Assembly (NCBI GenBank): GCA_009668975.1
Contig: SBEG01000031.1
Span: 1 to 44,227, forward strand
Direction: 5' to 3'
DNA length: 44,227 nucleotides
From: Deltaproteobacteria bacterium
Lineage (GTDB): Bacteria > Desulfobacterota > Desulfuromonadia > Geobacterales > Geobacteraceae
Shown: positions 1 through 7,463 of the stretch, piece by piece
Layout: every line of letters starts with the position of its first letter
Numbering within the stretch: the stretch's first letter is position 1
Program-made: the position numbers and the translations under genes
The notes under the pieces: generated by a model
Told to the model about the DNA's origin: nothing
What the model saw: only the letters and a program-made list of their open reading frames with translations
Database searches by the model: none

Positions 1-50
1 TGACCCGGCATACACACTTAAAACTGCTTGACACCCCATAACGGTATCTC

Positions 51-124
51 CCCTTGACAGGTGAGACTTAAAGGCTTCCCCCCTGTCAAGGGGGGACTGA
101 GGGGGGGTTATTTCAGGTGTTACA
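51..124. repeat. Dispersed palindromic repeat, left copy
   Basis: Bases 67-124 are almost identical to the reverse complement of 9964-10021 (only a few mismatches and one shifted base in 58). Within the copy, CCCCTTGACAG at 51-61 faces CTGTCAAGGGG at 83-93, so the RNA can fold into a hairpin. It starts six bases beyond the stop codon of the methyltransferase gene. Relative to that gene it has the same orientation as the other copy has to its own upstream gene, so it may act as a transcription end signal. A dispersed REP-type element is the simplest reading. Confidence 0.75.
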
Positions 125-129
125 ATGTA

Positions 130-780
130 CTACTTCTTTCTCGCCGTAAGCAGAAAAACTGTGTAGGTCCTGACGACACCCTGAGCATCAGGTTTCTCCA
201 GCATTGCGGCATTTACCGCCCGCGTGTCCGAAAATCCGGCCTCAACCAGCATACCACGCATCCGCTCACGGTCAAAACCGGAATGGGCCGCACTAAGTCC
301 GTGGCCATGAAAGCTGCCGTCCTCGCTGTCGAGATCGGCCACCGCCAGCACCCCGCCGGGGCGGAGGACGCGCCGGAATTCCCGCACCAGCTTTTCCAGG
401 TCCTCGACGTGATGCAGCGTCATGCTGCTGACCAAAAGGTCAAAGCGTTCCGCGGGCAATGATTCCCGCTCAGATTCAAGATGCAGCGTCTGCACATTGG
501 TCAATCGCTGGGCCATAACCTTCGCGCGCAGAATCTCAAGCATGCCGTCCGAGGTATCGGCGCCGGTGACACTTCTCACCAACGGCTGGAGAAACAGGGA
601 TACAAGCCCGGTTCCGCAGCCGTAATCCAGAACATCCATATCAGCACTGAGAGTGACTTCCCGTTTCACGGCTTCGGCCACTTCAGAGGCCAGGCGCACC
701 CGACGCGGCTCCTCGTCCCATGAAGATGCTGCTTCATTGAAATCACGCGGTTTCGGCTCCTTCATTTCGCTATCACTCAT
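130..780 (-). CDS. Class I SAM-dependent methyltransferase
   Basis: This 216-residue protein has the Methyltransf_11/UbiE-like Rossmann fold. The SAM-binding motif I (VLDYGCGTG) is at residues 50-58, the acidic strand-2 motif (GADTSDGM) at about 73-80, the TLHHVEDLE segment at about 121-129, and the post-motif LRPGGVL at 139-145. No signal peptide or membrane segment is visible, so it should be cytoplasmic. The methyl acceptor cannot be read from sequence; small molecules are usual for this subfamily. The ATG at 780 has a GGAGG Shine-Dalgarno site seven bases upstream. The gene is divergent from the glycerate kinase gene, with only 61 bases between the two starts. The family is certain; the role is unknown. 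Confidence 0.88.
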   Translation of the reverse strand: MSDSEMKEPKPRDFNEAASSWDEEPRRVRLASEVAEAVKREVTLSADMDVLDYGCGTGLVSLFLQPLVRSVTGADTSDGMLEILRAKVMAQRLTNVQTLHLESERESLPAERFDLLVSSMTLHHVEDLEKLVREFRRVLRPGGVLAVADLDSEDGSFHGHGLSAAHSGFDRERMRGMLVEAGFSDTRAVNAAMLEKPDAQGVVRTYTVFLLTARKK

Positions 781-802
781 CCACGCCTCCTGAAACTGAC
801 AA

Positions 803-831
803 TTGACGACAGCGTTTCCCGCCGGTATAGT
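803..831 (+). promoter_or_regulatory. Sigma-70-type promoter of the glycerate kinase gene
   Basis: TTGACG (803-808) and TATAGT (826-831) are separated by exactly 17 bases. The expected transcription start is around 837-839, only a few bases before the ATG at 842. No Shine-Dalgarno sequence precedes that ATG. The message may therefore be leaderless or nearly so. Confidence 0.5.
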
Positions 832-841
832 TCTGTATACT

Positions 842-2143
842 ATGAGAAAACATCAAGAGATTACCAGAAAATTATTTTTCACTGCACTGCGGGCCGTGGA
901 TCCCTTCGAGTCGGTCAAGGACAGCTGCACAACTATTCGAACCGCGTATCATGAGGGTGGTTTCACACGATTGCTGGCCATCGGTTTCGGCAAGGCAGCG
1001 GTTGCCATGGCCCTTTCCCTTGAACAGGAGCTGGGTGATATCCTGGAAAGCGGCGTAGTTGTAACCAAGTACGGCCACACGCTCGCGCGAAAACCGGCAA
1101 AAATAAGGATCTTCGAAGCCGGGCACCCGGTTCCGGACGAATCCGGCCTGCGCGGCACCGAAGAGATCATGGAACTGGCCGCCACCACTGACGAAAAGAC
1201 TTTGGTGGTAACCCTGGTCTCCGGCGGCGGTTCCGCCCTGCTGGTGGCCCCGGTCAAACACGTCCCGCTGGCCGCGAAACAACGGACCACCGAACTTCTC
1301 CTGCGCTGCGGCGCCGATATCCACGAATTGAACATGGTCCGGAAACACCTGTCCCGGGTAAAAGGGGGGCGCTTGGCCGGCCTTCTCAGCCCGGCCCGGA
1401 CCATCTCACTCATCCTTTCCGATGTGATCGGCGACGACCTGGACGTCATCGCATCAGGGCCGACTGCTCCCGACCCGACGACCTATCAAGACGCTCTGGA
1501 CGTACTGAACAAATACGACCTGCTGGACCAGGTTCCCGCGGAGGTGGCTGCCCATCTAGCCGTGGGAGTACGGGGGGATATTCCGGAAACCCCGAAAGCG
1601 GGAGACCCCATTTTCCAACGCGTGGAAAACCACGTCATCGGCAGCAATCAGGTGGCGCTGGAAGCGATGCTCGCAACGGCACACAAGCTGGGACTGTCGG
1701 CCGAAATTCTCTCCAACCGGGTCTCCGGAGAGGCCGCCGGCGTAGCTAACATGCTCTTCCGAACCGCCATGCTGCGAAAGCAATCCCTAGAGGGAAAACC
1801 ACTCTGCCTTCTCTCCGGCGGTGAGACGACCGTGCAGGTCACGGGAAGCGGCAAAGGCGGGAGAAACATGGAACTTGCCCTGCACTTTGCCCTGGATGTT
1901 GCCGGAATCGAAGGTATAACCCTCCTTTCCGCCGGCACCGACGGCACTGACGGCCCCACCGATGCGGCCGGAGCACTGGTGGACGGTGAGACGATTTCCC
2001 TGGCTGATAAAGACCGCGCGTCCCGCTTCCTTGAAAATAATGATTCCTATACTTTCTTCAAGGAAAATGGCGGGCTCTTCATCACCGGACCAACCGGAAC
2101 CAACGTCATGGACCTCCAGATTCTGCTGATCGGGGAAGCATAA
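842..2143 (+). CDS. Glycerate 2-kinase (MOFRL family)
   Basis: The 433-residue enzyme is expected to phosphorylate D-glycerate to 2-phosphoglycerate with ATP in the cytoplasm. The N-terminal GckA domain shows GFGKAA (48-53), SGGGSA (127-132), RKHLSRVKGGRLA (167-179) and SDVIGDD (193-199). The C-terminal MOFRL domain carries GTDGTDGPTDAAG near 365-377. Its length is normal for the family. The frame is open up to a TTG at 803, but that codon is the promoter -35 box and adds residues unlike the family, so the ATG at 842 is preferred even though no Shine-Dalgarno site precedes it. Because a hexosylglycerate cluster lies 4 kb away, the enzyme could recycle glycerate released from that solute; this link is inference. 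Confidence 0.9.
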   Translation: MRKHQEITRKLFFTALRAVDPFESVKDSCTTIRTAYHEGGFTRLLAIGFGKAAVAMALSLEQELGDILESGVVVTKYGHTLARKPAKIRIFEAGHPVPDESGLRGTEEIMELAATTDEKTLVVTLVSGGGSALLVAPVKHVPLAAKQRTTELLLRCGADIHELNMVRKHLSRVKGGRLAGLLSPARTISLILSDVIGDDLDVIASGPTAPDPTTYQDALDVLNKYDLLDQVPAEVAAHLAVGVRGDIPETPKAGDPIFQRVENHVIGSNQVALEAMLATAHKLGLSAEILSNRVSGEAAGVANMLFRTAMLRKQSLEGKPLCLLSGGETTVQVTGSGKGGRNMELALHFALDVAGIEGITLLSAGTDGTDGPTDAAGALVDGETISLADKDRASRFLENNDSYTFFKENGGLFITGPTGTNVMDLQILLIGEA

Positions 2144-2212
2144 GCGAGTTTCCGTGGAAGCCTTTTTCGACGACATTACTTCTGCAATTCAACATAACAA
2201 AGGTAGGGGCAG

Positions 2213-2255
2213 TGCTTGCCCTGCCCAATACGGGCGCGGCGAGCAGCGCCCCTAC
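2213..2255. repeat. REP-like inverted repeat in the HIT gene leader
   Basis: GTAGGGGC (2213-2220) and GCCCCTAC (2248-2255) are perfect inverted arms around a GC-rich centre that also contains matching GCCC/GGGC tracts. It lies 17 bases before the HIT gene, where it could fold in the leader RNA. This kind of GTAGGGGC palindrome is a common intergenic repeat in many bacteria. Confidence 0.6.
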
Positions 2256-2271
2256 AGGAGCGCCCTGAAAC

Positions 2272-2697
2272 ATGAACAGTTTCACCCTTGATTCACGTCT
2301 GGCCAACGACTGCATCGTGCTGGGCGAAATGCGCCTCAGTCTCCTGCTTCTGCTGAAAAATGCCCTGGTGCCCTGGTTCATCCTGGTCCCGCGCCGGAAC
2401 CAAACGGAACTCTTCGAACTCGACCGGGAAGACCAGGAAGCGCTGCTGGAGGAAATCAACCTCCTCTCTAATTTCGTCAAGGGACTTGTCGGGGTCGAAA
2501 AGCTGAACATAGCGGCCATCGGCAATGTCGTCAAACAACTCCACGTGCATGTGATCGGCAGAAACTCAGAAGATTTCTGCTGGCCGAACGTGGTCTGGGG
2601 CAGACCGGAAAAAACACCCTACACGGATGAAGAGATCGGGAAAATCAGGGAGTCACTCATCACAAAGCTTCCGGAAGGTTCACTCCGGCTGACCTAA
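2272..2697 (+). CDS. HIT-family nucleotide hydrolase/transferase
   Basis: This 141-residue protein has the histidine-triad signature near its C-terminal third. QLHVHVIGR occupies residues 89-97, with H91 at the expected nucleophile position and H93 as its partner. The first histidine of the usual triad is replaced by Gln (QxHxH), a variant also known in other HIT proteins. Family members hydrolyse or transfer nucleoside phosphates (Ap4A, AMP-lysine, ADP-sugars); the substrate here cannot be told. It is soluble and has no signal peptide. The ATG at 2272 follows an AGGAG by about 11 bases. It is followed after 26 bases by the heme-binding protein gene on the same strand, so the two may be cotranscribed. 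Confidence 0.85.
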   Translation: MNSFTLDSRLANDCIVLGEMRLSLLLLLKNALVPWFILVPRRNQTELFELDREDQEALLEEINLLSNFVKGLVGVEKLNIAAIGNVVKQLHVHVIGRNSEDFCWPNVVWGRPEKTPYTDEEIGKIRESLITKLPEGSLRLT

Positions 2698-2723
2698 ACC
2701 CAACCCGGCTCAAGGAGCATAAC

Positions 2724-3170
2724 ATGAAATCACCTCGCAAAATCCTGTCACTCGCCGCGGTTTTCCTGATACTGATACTCATCCAGCTCGCGCCTGTCGA
2801 ACGTACCAATCCCCCAATCGAAAAAGAGATCAGCGTTCCCGGCAACGTGATGGGCATCCTGCGAAAGGCCTGCTACGATTGCCATTCAAACCGGACAAAT
2901 TGGCCATGGTACAGCAGCATCGCACCTGCCTCATGGCTGCTGGTCAGTGATGTGCAAGAAGGCCGCGAAGAACTAAATTTCACCACCTGGAATCGCTATT
3001 CAGCCAAAAAGCTGGCAACACTACCCAAGAAAATCTGGGAAGAAGTTCAAGAAGGCGAAATGCCGCCCCTGCCCTATCGCATCATGCATCCGGAAGCCCG
3101 GCTCTCGGCCGAGGAAAAAGAGCTGCTTCGCGATTGGGCATCCAACACCTTGACTTCAACCGCACCATGA
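2724..3170 (+). CDS. Membrane-anchored heme-binding domain protein
   Basis: The 148-residue protein has one N-terminal hydrophobic segment (about residues 7-23), which is either a signal peptide or an anchor. A CYDCH heme attachment motif follows at 50-54, and the distal region EGEMPPLPY (about 110-118) offers Met113 as a possible axial ligand. This arrangement, including the conserved NWPWYSxxAPxSW-like block, matches the haem_bd family (PF14376). The product should face the periplasm and carry one covalent c-type heme. Members are often near redox or stress genes and their partners are not well known. AAGGAG lies six bases before the ATG. The gene follows the HIT gene closely. Confidence 0.85.
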   Translation: MKSPRKILSLAAVFLILILIQLAPVERTNPPIEKEISVPGNVMGILRKACYDCHSNRTNWPWYSSIAPASWLLVSDVQEGREELNFTTWNRYSAKKLATLPKKIWEEVQEGEMPPLPYRIMHPEARLSAEEKELLRDWASNTLTSTAP

Positions 3171-3244
3171 TTATATTATTGTAAGTGGTTAGAATTCTAG
3201 AATTTTCCGAACTTACCCTCACTTATGGAAAGGAGGATACCGCT

Positions 3245-3748
3245 ATGGCAGACAAAAAAAGTAACGATCCGGCAAAAAAAGAACCCATGGAAGTTATGAA
3301 GCCGCAGAAGGGACTCGTCTCTCCCTTCGAGGAAATGGAGCGCTGGTTCGAGGAAGCCTTCCGCCGCCCCTTCTATGCGCCATCATGGATGCCGAAATTC
3401 AAACTGCCCGAATTCGGCATGAGCTATCCGACCGTGGACATTTACGAGGATGGAAATGATGTAATCGTGAAAGCGGAACTTCCGGGAATGAAAAAACAAG
3501 ACATCGATGTTTCCATCTCCGATGACGTGATCACGATCTCCGGCGAGAAGAAGAGCGAGGAGAAGGTGGAAAAGAAAGACTATTACCGCCTGGAGCGCTC
3601 CTATGGTTCTTTCACCAGAACGCTCCGTCTTCCTGCAGAAACGCAGACGGACAAAGCCAAAGCCAGTTTCACGGATGGGATTCTTGAAGTGCGGATGCCG
3701 AAAACCGAGGCGGCACTCCAGAAAACCAAGAAAATTACCGTAGAGTAG
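3245..3748 (+). CDS. Hsp20 / alpha-crystallin small heat-shock protein
   Basis: This 167-residue chaperone should bind unfolding proteins in the cytoplasm without ATP. A charged N-terminal arm carries an amphipathic stretch (FEEMERWFEEAF). The alpha-crystallin domain runs from about 60 to 155, with ELPGMKKQDIDV, SGEKK, YGSFTRTLRLP and DGILEVRMPK. The C-terminal KKITVE resembles the I/V-x-I/V docking tail. The ATG at 3245 follows a strong GGAGG; the frame extends 20 codons further up with no ribosome site. The AT-rich upstream stretch has GTAAGT (3181-3186) facing ACTTAC (3211-3216) and a tandem TAGAATT pair, possibly an operator. No CIRCE element or clear sigma-32 promoter was found. Confidence 0.94.
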   Translation: MADKKSNDPAKKEPMEVMKPQKGLVSPFEEMERWFEEAFRRPFYAPSWMPKFKLPEFGMSYPTVDIYEDGNDVIVKAELPGMKKQDIDVSISDDVITISGEKKSEEKVEKKDYYRLERSYGSFTRTLRLPAETQTDKAKASFTDGILEVRMPKTEAALQKTKKITVE

Positions 3749-3756
3749 GCTCAGCC

Positions 3757-3794
3757 ATACACGAAGGGCCGGTAACAGCCGGCCCTTCGTGTAT
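3757..3794. terminator. Bidirectional hairpin terminator between convergent genes
   Basis: A perfect 16-base-pair stem (3757-3772 with 3779-3794; core GAAGGGCCGG/CCGGCCCTTC) closes a six-base loop. It sits just after the Hsp20 stop codon and before the 3' end of the opposing channel-like gene. There is no long T run on the plus side (AATTAAAT follows), so it is an intrinsic terminator of imperfect type, or an RNA-protecting hairpin. Confidence 0.75.
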
Positions 3795-3839
3795 AATTAA
3801 ATATCTTGCATCCGCGCCGAGTAAATACTTGGCTCCCAG

Positions 3840-4538
3840 CTACAGATGAGTTAAATCGTCCTCTTCCCTTTCCACCCCTTTCAATTTCCTCTCCAGGTAA
3901 TCGCGAGCCGCATCCCGTCCTCCCAGGCCGAAGGCCAGGGCAAAGGCCAGCACCACGCCGCTGAAAACGATGGTGAAGGCAATGATGACCGTTTCACTGC
4001 CAATCCCCAGATGTTCCAGGGCCATGGTGATGCTCATGATCAGAATGACATAGCGGACGAAACGGCCCACCAGGCCGGAGAGCCGCACCCCCGCGTTCAC
4101 CGAGGCAATCAGGGCTGCTCGTGCGAGGAAATTGCTGAGCAGATAGCCGACAAAGAGTATGATCATTGCCACGAAAACGTTCGGCAAATAAAGGAAGAAC
4201 CTCTCGAGCAGCCGTTCGACTGCCGGGACACTGATCGTCTGCACGGCAATCACGGCAAACACCGCCACGGTGACCCCGCCGGCAATCTTGGCCAACAGCA
4301 GCGAAAGCGGGTCTCTGATACCGCTTTTACAGAGCATCTGGCTCATCCCGGTACGCTCGCAGAGGCCGTCAATGCCGACGGCCCGGAGCAGCCGGACAAC
4401 GGCCATCTTCAAGAGAGCGCCAAGCAGCAGACCCACCAGCAGGATGACCAGCGCCGTCAGGAAATTCGGCAGAAAGAACAACAGATTATCCAGAAAACGG
4501 TTAAAGGGATCAATAAAGAGTCTCTGTAGAAATTCCAC
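3840..4538 (-). CDS. Small mechanosensitive-channel-like membrane protein (TM-helix repeat)
   Basis: The 232-residue protein is almost all membrane, with about five hydrophobic helices (near 20-44, 83-105, 115-138, 158-178 and 184-207). It carries repeats of the pattern LPNxxxAxxILxVGxLL...LxRxL, as in the conserved TM-helix family (PF05552) related to MscS. The glycine/alanine-rich last helix (FALAFGLGGRDAA) resembles the MscS pore helix, but the large cytoplasmic MscS domain is absent. It starts at GTG 4538, five bases after GGAGG. Only 15 bases separate it from the upstream glycosyltransferase gene on the same strand, so the two are very likely cotranscribed. A role in solute release or turgor sensing fits the context but is inference. 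Confidence 0.8.
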   Translation of the reverse strand: MEFLQRLFIDPFNRFLDNLLFFLPNFLTALVILLVGLLLGALLKMAVVRLLRAVGIDGLCERTGMSQMLCKSGIRDPLSLLLAKIAGGVTVAVFAVIAVQTISVPAVERLLERFFLYLPNVFVAMIILFVGYLLSNFLARAALIASVNAGVRLSGLVGRFVRYVILIMSITMALEHLGIGSETVIIAFTIVFSGVVLAFALAFGLGGRDAARDYLERKLKGVEREEDDLTHL

Positions 4539-4553
4539 GACAACCTCCTTCCG

Positions 4554-5816
4554 CTACTGCCATTTTTCCAGGAGCAACGGTTTCTGTTTTTCAAATTCGC
4601 GACAGAGTCCGGCCAACCGCTCTTCCACCTCGGTGGAGGAACTGTCGCGCATCTCCATGACAAAGGAAGCCACCTTGCCGATATACAGGGGGGTAAGCGA
4701 TTTCAGCAGGTGTTCCTTGGCCAGGAGCCGGTTATGCTGGGCCAGGGCAAAATGGTAGATGACCGTTACCCATTCTTCGTCCGGAAAACGAAAGTCATCC
4801 CCTGTCTGACGTGCTGCCCGGCAAAGAAAATCGATGGTTTTCTCAGGAAGAAAGATCCGCCAGATATCCAGCAACTCCTGGACCCCGAGGGAAAAACGTT
4901 CCATCATTCGCTCAAGATTCACGGAAACCGGTTCGAGTCCAACCGCGTATTCGAAGCCGAAAATCGGCACTTTGGTTGCCCCCTCAATTTTCGACCAGGT
5001 ATCGTAGTAGCGTTCCATCATGTCAAAGGTTGCGCTGACCACCTGATAGAGCATCGCAGACAGGTCGGCCCCCGGATCCTTTGCGTCGTGGATCTTAGCA
5101 CCGAGGAAAGACTGGCAGACCCGGAAATCCCCGGCAAGGGCGGTGGTGGTCATCCAGATATCGATGCCGAAACGGGCCACATCGCTTTCCCAGACATCCT
5201 GGCTCAGGAAGTGGCCGGCGAGCCGACCCGAAAACCCGAAATCACCGCCGATCGGCTGGCGCACGCTCCGGCCGTAAAGTGCCCTCGTCAGAGGATAGAC
5301 GATGCTGTTGGTGATGGTACCGTCAAATTTGTGGCGTTGATAGAGCGGCGCGACATAATCGAAACCACCTTCGTAGACCGGCTTGATGAGAAGCTCGATC
5401 CATTCCGGGGTGATGCTGCGCAGATCGGAGTCGACAACGGCGCAGGCCTTTACCTGGAGCGCTTCGGCAATCTCGAAAATCGTCCGGAATGCGCTCCCTT
5501 TGCCGGGAATGCCGCTGTACAGGGTTGCGGTCTTGAAGAAGGACGGCACACGCGGGGCAATCAGGATCTGCTGAAAATCGTCAATCGCTGAATTTTCCAC
5601 CACGTCGCGGGTCCCGTCGCTGGAACCGCCATCCGAGTTGACCAGCACCGCCTTGCAATCGGGAAAATACTTGGCCAGCCCCGCCTGGACGGCCCGCACC
5701 ACATGACCGATCGTTCCGGCATTATTGAAACTGGGTATCCCGACCAGGAGATCGGCGCTTCCCACCAGCTCCAGCCAGTCCTGAACCTCTTTTCGTACAA
5801 TGATTTCGTCTTCCAT
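4554..5816 (-). CDS. GT-A fold glycosyltransferase, mannosylglycerate-synthase/GGG-synthase-like
   Basis: The 420-residue protein has a nucleotide-sugar domain at the N-terminus: VGIPSFNNAGTI (25-36), NSDGGSSDGTRD (60-71), PGKGSA (104-109) and the metal-binding DSD motif (129-131). QPIGGDFGFS (187-196) and FGIDIWMTT (216-224) follow. The last two resemble QPLGGE and WGIDT of retaining GT78/GT81 enzymes such as mannosylglycerate synthase. A helical C-terminal region of about 170 residues completes it. No signal peptide is seen. The ATG at 5816 is preferred because an AGGA lies before it; an upstream TTG at 5849 lacks a site. With the GpgS-like enzyme upstream, it may add a second hexose to glucosylglycerate or make mannosylglycerate directly. 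The sugar and acceptor are uncertain. Confidence 0.75.
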   Translation of the reverse strand: MEDEIIVRKEVQDWLELVGSADLLVGIPSFNNAGTIGHVVRAVQAGLAKYFPDCKAVLVNSDGGSSDGTRDVVENSAIDDFQQILIAPRVPSFFKTATLYSGIPGKGSAFRTIFEIAEALQVKACAVVDSDLRSITPEWIELLIKPVYEGGFDYVAPLYQRHKFDGTITNSIVYPLTRALYGRSVRQPIGGDFGFSGRLAGHFLSQDVWESDVARFGIDIWMTTTALAGDFRVCQSFLGAKIHDAKDPGADLSAMLYQVVSATFDMMERYYDTWSKIEGATKVPIFGFEYAVGLEPVSVNLERMMERFSLGVQELLDIWRIFLPEKTIDFLCRAARQTGDDFRFPDEEWVTVIYHFALAQHNRLLAKEHLLKSLTPLYIGKVASFVMEMRDSSSTEVEERLAGLCREFEKQKPLLLEKWQ

Positions 5817-5865
5817 AGGCACGATCCTGACTTCAGTATTGAAAAGCAATTAATCCACAGAGCAG

Positions 5866-5977
5866 ACAGAGAACACCGATAAAAAAATCAAGATTTAAAG
5901 GTAGGAACTTCACCTGAAAGGTTCCCGCAGATTATTTAGTAACTGGTTGATCTCTCTTTGCACTCAGTGTTCTCTGT
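5866..5977. repeat. Palindromic element between the two glycosyltransferase genes
   Basis: ACAGAGAACAC (5866-5876) and GTGTTCTCTGT (5967-5977) are perfect 11-base inverted arms. A second inner pair GGAAC/GTTCC lies near 5913-5932. The element fills most of the 185-base gap between the two genes. It could attenuate or process a shared transcript, or be a passive intergenic repeat. Confidence 0.6.
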
Positions 5978-6001
5978 TGACAGAAAAAGCTCTAATTAGG
6001 T

Positions 6002-7210
6002 TCAGTCGTTATCAGCCGCAACCGCATCTTTAATGGCATCGAGGACATGGGGAAGGGCCGAGGTAACCCGGTCCCAGCTGGAGATGAGCGGCACCCCCAG
6101 GGGATCCTGCGTGATTTTCGCCGCGGCTTTCCTTATCCCGTCGGTGAAGGTCTCCACTGCGAGGCTCTCCGCATGCCGGTCAAAGAACAAACAATTGACC
6201 GCGGCATCATCCTCGTAGCGCTTGAGCATATCCTGGGCGGTCCTCACATAGGTGGCAACAAGCGTCTTGAAGAAACCGTCGGAAAAGATGATCCCCTCCG
6301 ACTCGAGGGTCCGGAAGATTGATTTGCAGATATCCACCGACATTTTGTGAAGCCCCAGGGCGGCATTCTCAGGCGACAGCACCTGGTGTTTGTGATCGTA
6401 ATTCTCGCTGATATCCACCTGGCAGACCCGGCGCAAGGAGGTATTGCGGTAGACCTCCGCGAGCATTCCCACCTCGAGACCCCAATCCCCGGGAATTCTG
6501 GTGCTGCGGGCCATGTCCACATCCATGGAAAATTCCCCGGCCAGGGCGTAGCGGAAGCTGTCGAAAAAAATCAATAGGGGATGGTAGCCGATGATTTTCT
6601 GCAGGGACCGGATCAGGGGAGTAAAGAGCAGGCGGGTCACCCTGCCGTGCATCCGGTCGGTAATCCTGCTGTAATATCCCTTGCAGAAAGAATAGTTGAG
6701 ATTGGGATTGGTGACCGGGTAGCAAAGACGCGCCAGAAGCTCGCGGTTGTAAGTGAGAATGTCGCAATCATGCAGGGCAATGGTGTGAAAATTCTGCTCG
6801 GCCAGGATGTAGCCATACGACATCCAGACCCCCTTGCCCTTGCCCTGCTGACCGACATGAAGCCCGGCCTCTTCTATGTCCATGTAAATGGAGCTGACCC
6901 GGGGACCTTCCTGCCAGATGATGGTGGTCTTCTGCGGCAGTTCAGAAAAAAATTTCCGGGCGTGCTGATATTCATCGGGAGAGGCAAGCGCCAGCCCCAC
7001 GACAATCTCCTTGACATATTTCACGTCCTTCAACTGCCTGACAATGGCTGGAAGAGCCTCCCCCGCAAGTTCGCTGTACAAACAGGGGAGAACCAGGGCG
7101 ATCGGCCGTTCATGGGAATACCAGGAAAGTTCCTCTTCCAGTTTATCGAGATTCTGGCTGCCAAGCCGGTGAAAGGTAGCAACTACTCCTACCTGATAAA
7201 AATCGGACAT
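6002..7210 (-). CDS. Glucosyl-3-phosphoglycerate synthase-like glycosyltransferase (GT81-like)
   Basis: This 402-residue protein resembles GpgS enzymes, which transfer a hexose from a nucleotide sugar to 3-phosphoglycerate. Visible motifs are ALVLPCLY (38-45), GKGKG (123-127), the metal-binding HDCD (147-150), KGYYSR (177-182), ALAGEFSMD (222-230), WGLEVGM (243-249) and NYDHKHQ (260-266), all in the GpgS order. It is cytoplasmic. The ATG at 7210 has GGAGG five bases upstream; the GTG at 7216 overlaps that site and is unlikely to be the start. It heads a minus-strand run with a second glycosyltransferase and a channel-like protein, and a phosphatase of the matching pathway lies divergently. 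Whether the donor is glucose or mannose cannot be decided by eye. Confidence 0.78.
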   Translation of the reverse strand: MSDFYQVGVVATFHRLGSQNLDKLEEELSWYSHERPIALVLPCLYSELAGEALPAIVRQLKDVKYVKEIVVGLALASPDEYQHARKFFSELPQKTTIIWQEGPRVSSIYMDIEEAGLHVGQQGKGKGVWMSYGYILAEQNFHTIALHDCDILTYNRELLARLCYPVTNPNLNYSFCKGYYSRITDRMHGRVTRLLFTPLIRSLQKIIGYHPLLIFFDSFRYALAGEFSMDVDMARSTRIPGDWGLEVGMLAEVYRNTSLRRVCQVDISENYDHKHQVLSPENAALGLHKMSVDICKSIFRTLESEGIIFSDGFFKTLVATYVRTAQDMLKRYEDDAAVNCLFFDRHAESLAVETFTDGIRKAAAKITQDPLGVPLISSWDRVTSALPHVLDAIKDAVAADND

Positions 7211-7255
7211 CTTCACCTCCAGAAAATTGCTCTATTGGTCCCGGTTCCTCGAGGA

Positions 7256-7281
7256 GTCTGTCGGACTCAGGATAAATCTGC
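7256..7281. repeat. Half copy of the palindromic element found at 25816-25975
   Basis: These 26 bases match the reverse complement of 25948-25973 at 24 positions; the shared core is AGGATAAATCTGC preceded by GTCTGTCGGAC. The second arm of the element is not present nearby, so this is a solitary end. It lies in the 253-base divergent gap between the GpgS-like gene and the DUF389 gene. No convincing promoter for either gene was recognised in that gap. Confidence 0.6.
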
Positions 7282-7463
7282 CGCCAGAGCCGGAAAGATT
7301 AGTATAGCAACGAATAAGCCGAATGCAATCCGTATTGACGGTAGCCGCCCTGATGGTATATTCCTACCAGAGAAAATATTGCAAATAACAGATAGGCCCC
7401 GGATATTATCCTACCGTGAAACCGGCCGGGAATGATGCTCTCGCGCCCTGTGAGGTCCAACGC

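Noticed and set aside
28..50. TTGACA at 28-33 as a promoter
   Set aside because: No -10 box lies at 16-18 bases, and the TTGACA is part of the repeat family sequence.
4710..5591. Plus-strand open frame of 293 residues
   Set aside because: It is antisense to the glycosyltransferase gene, rich in His/Arg/Pro as expected for a shadow frame in GC-rich DNA.
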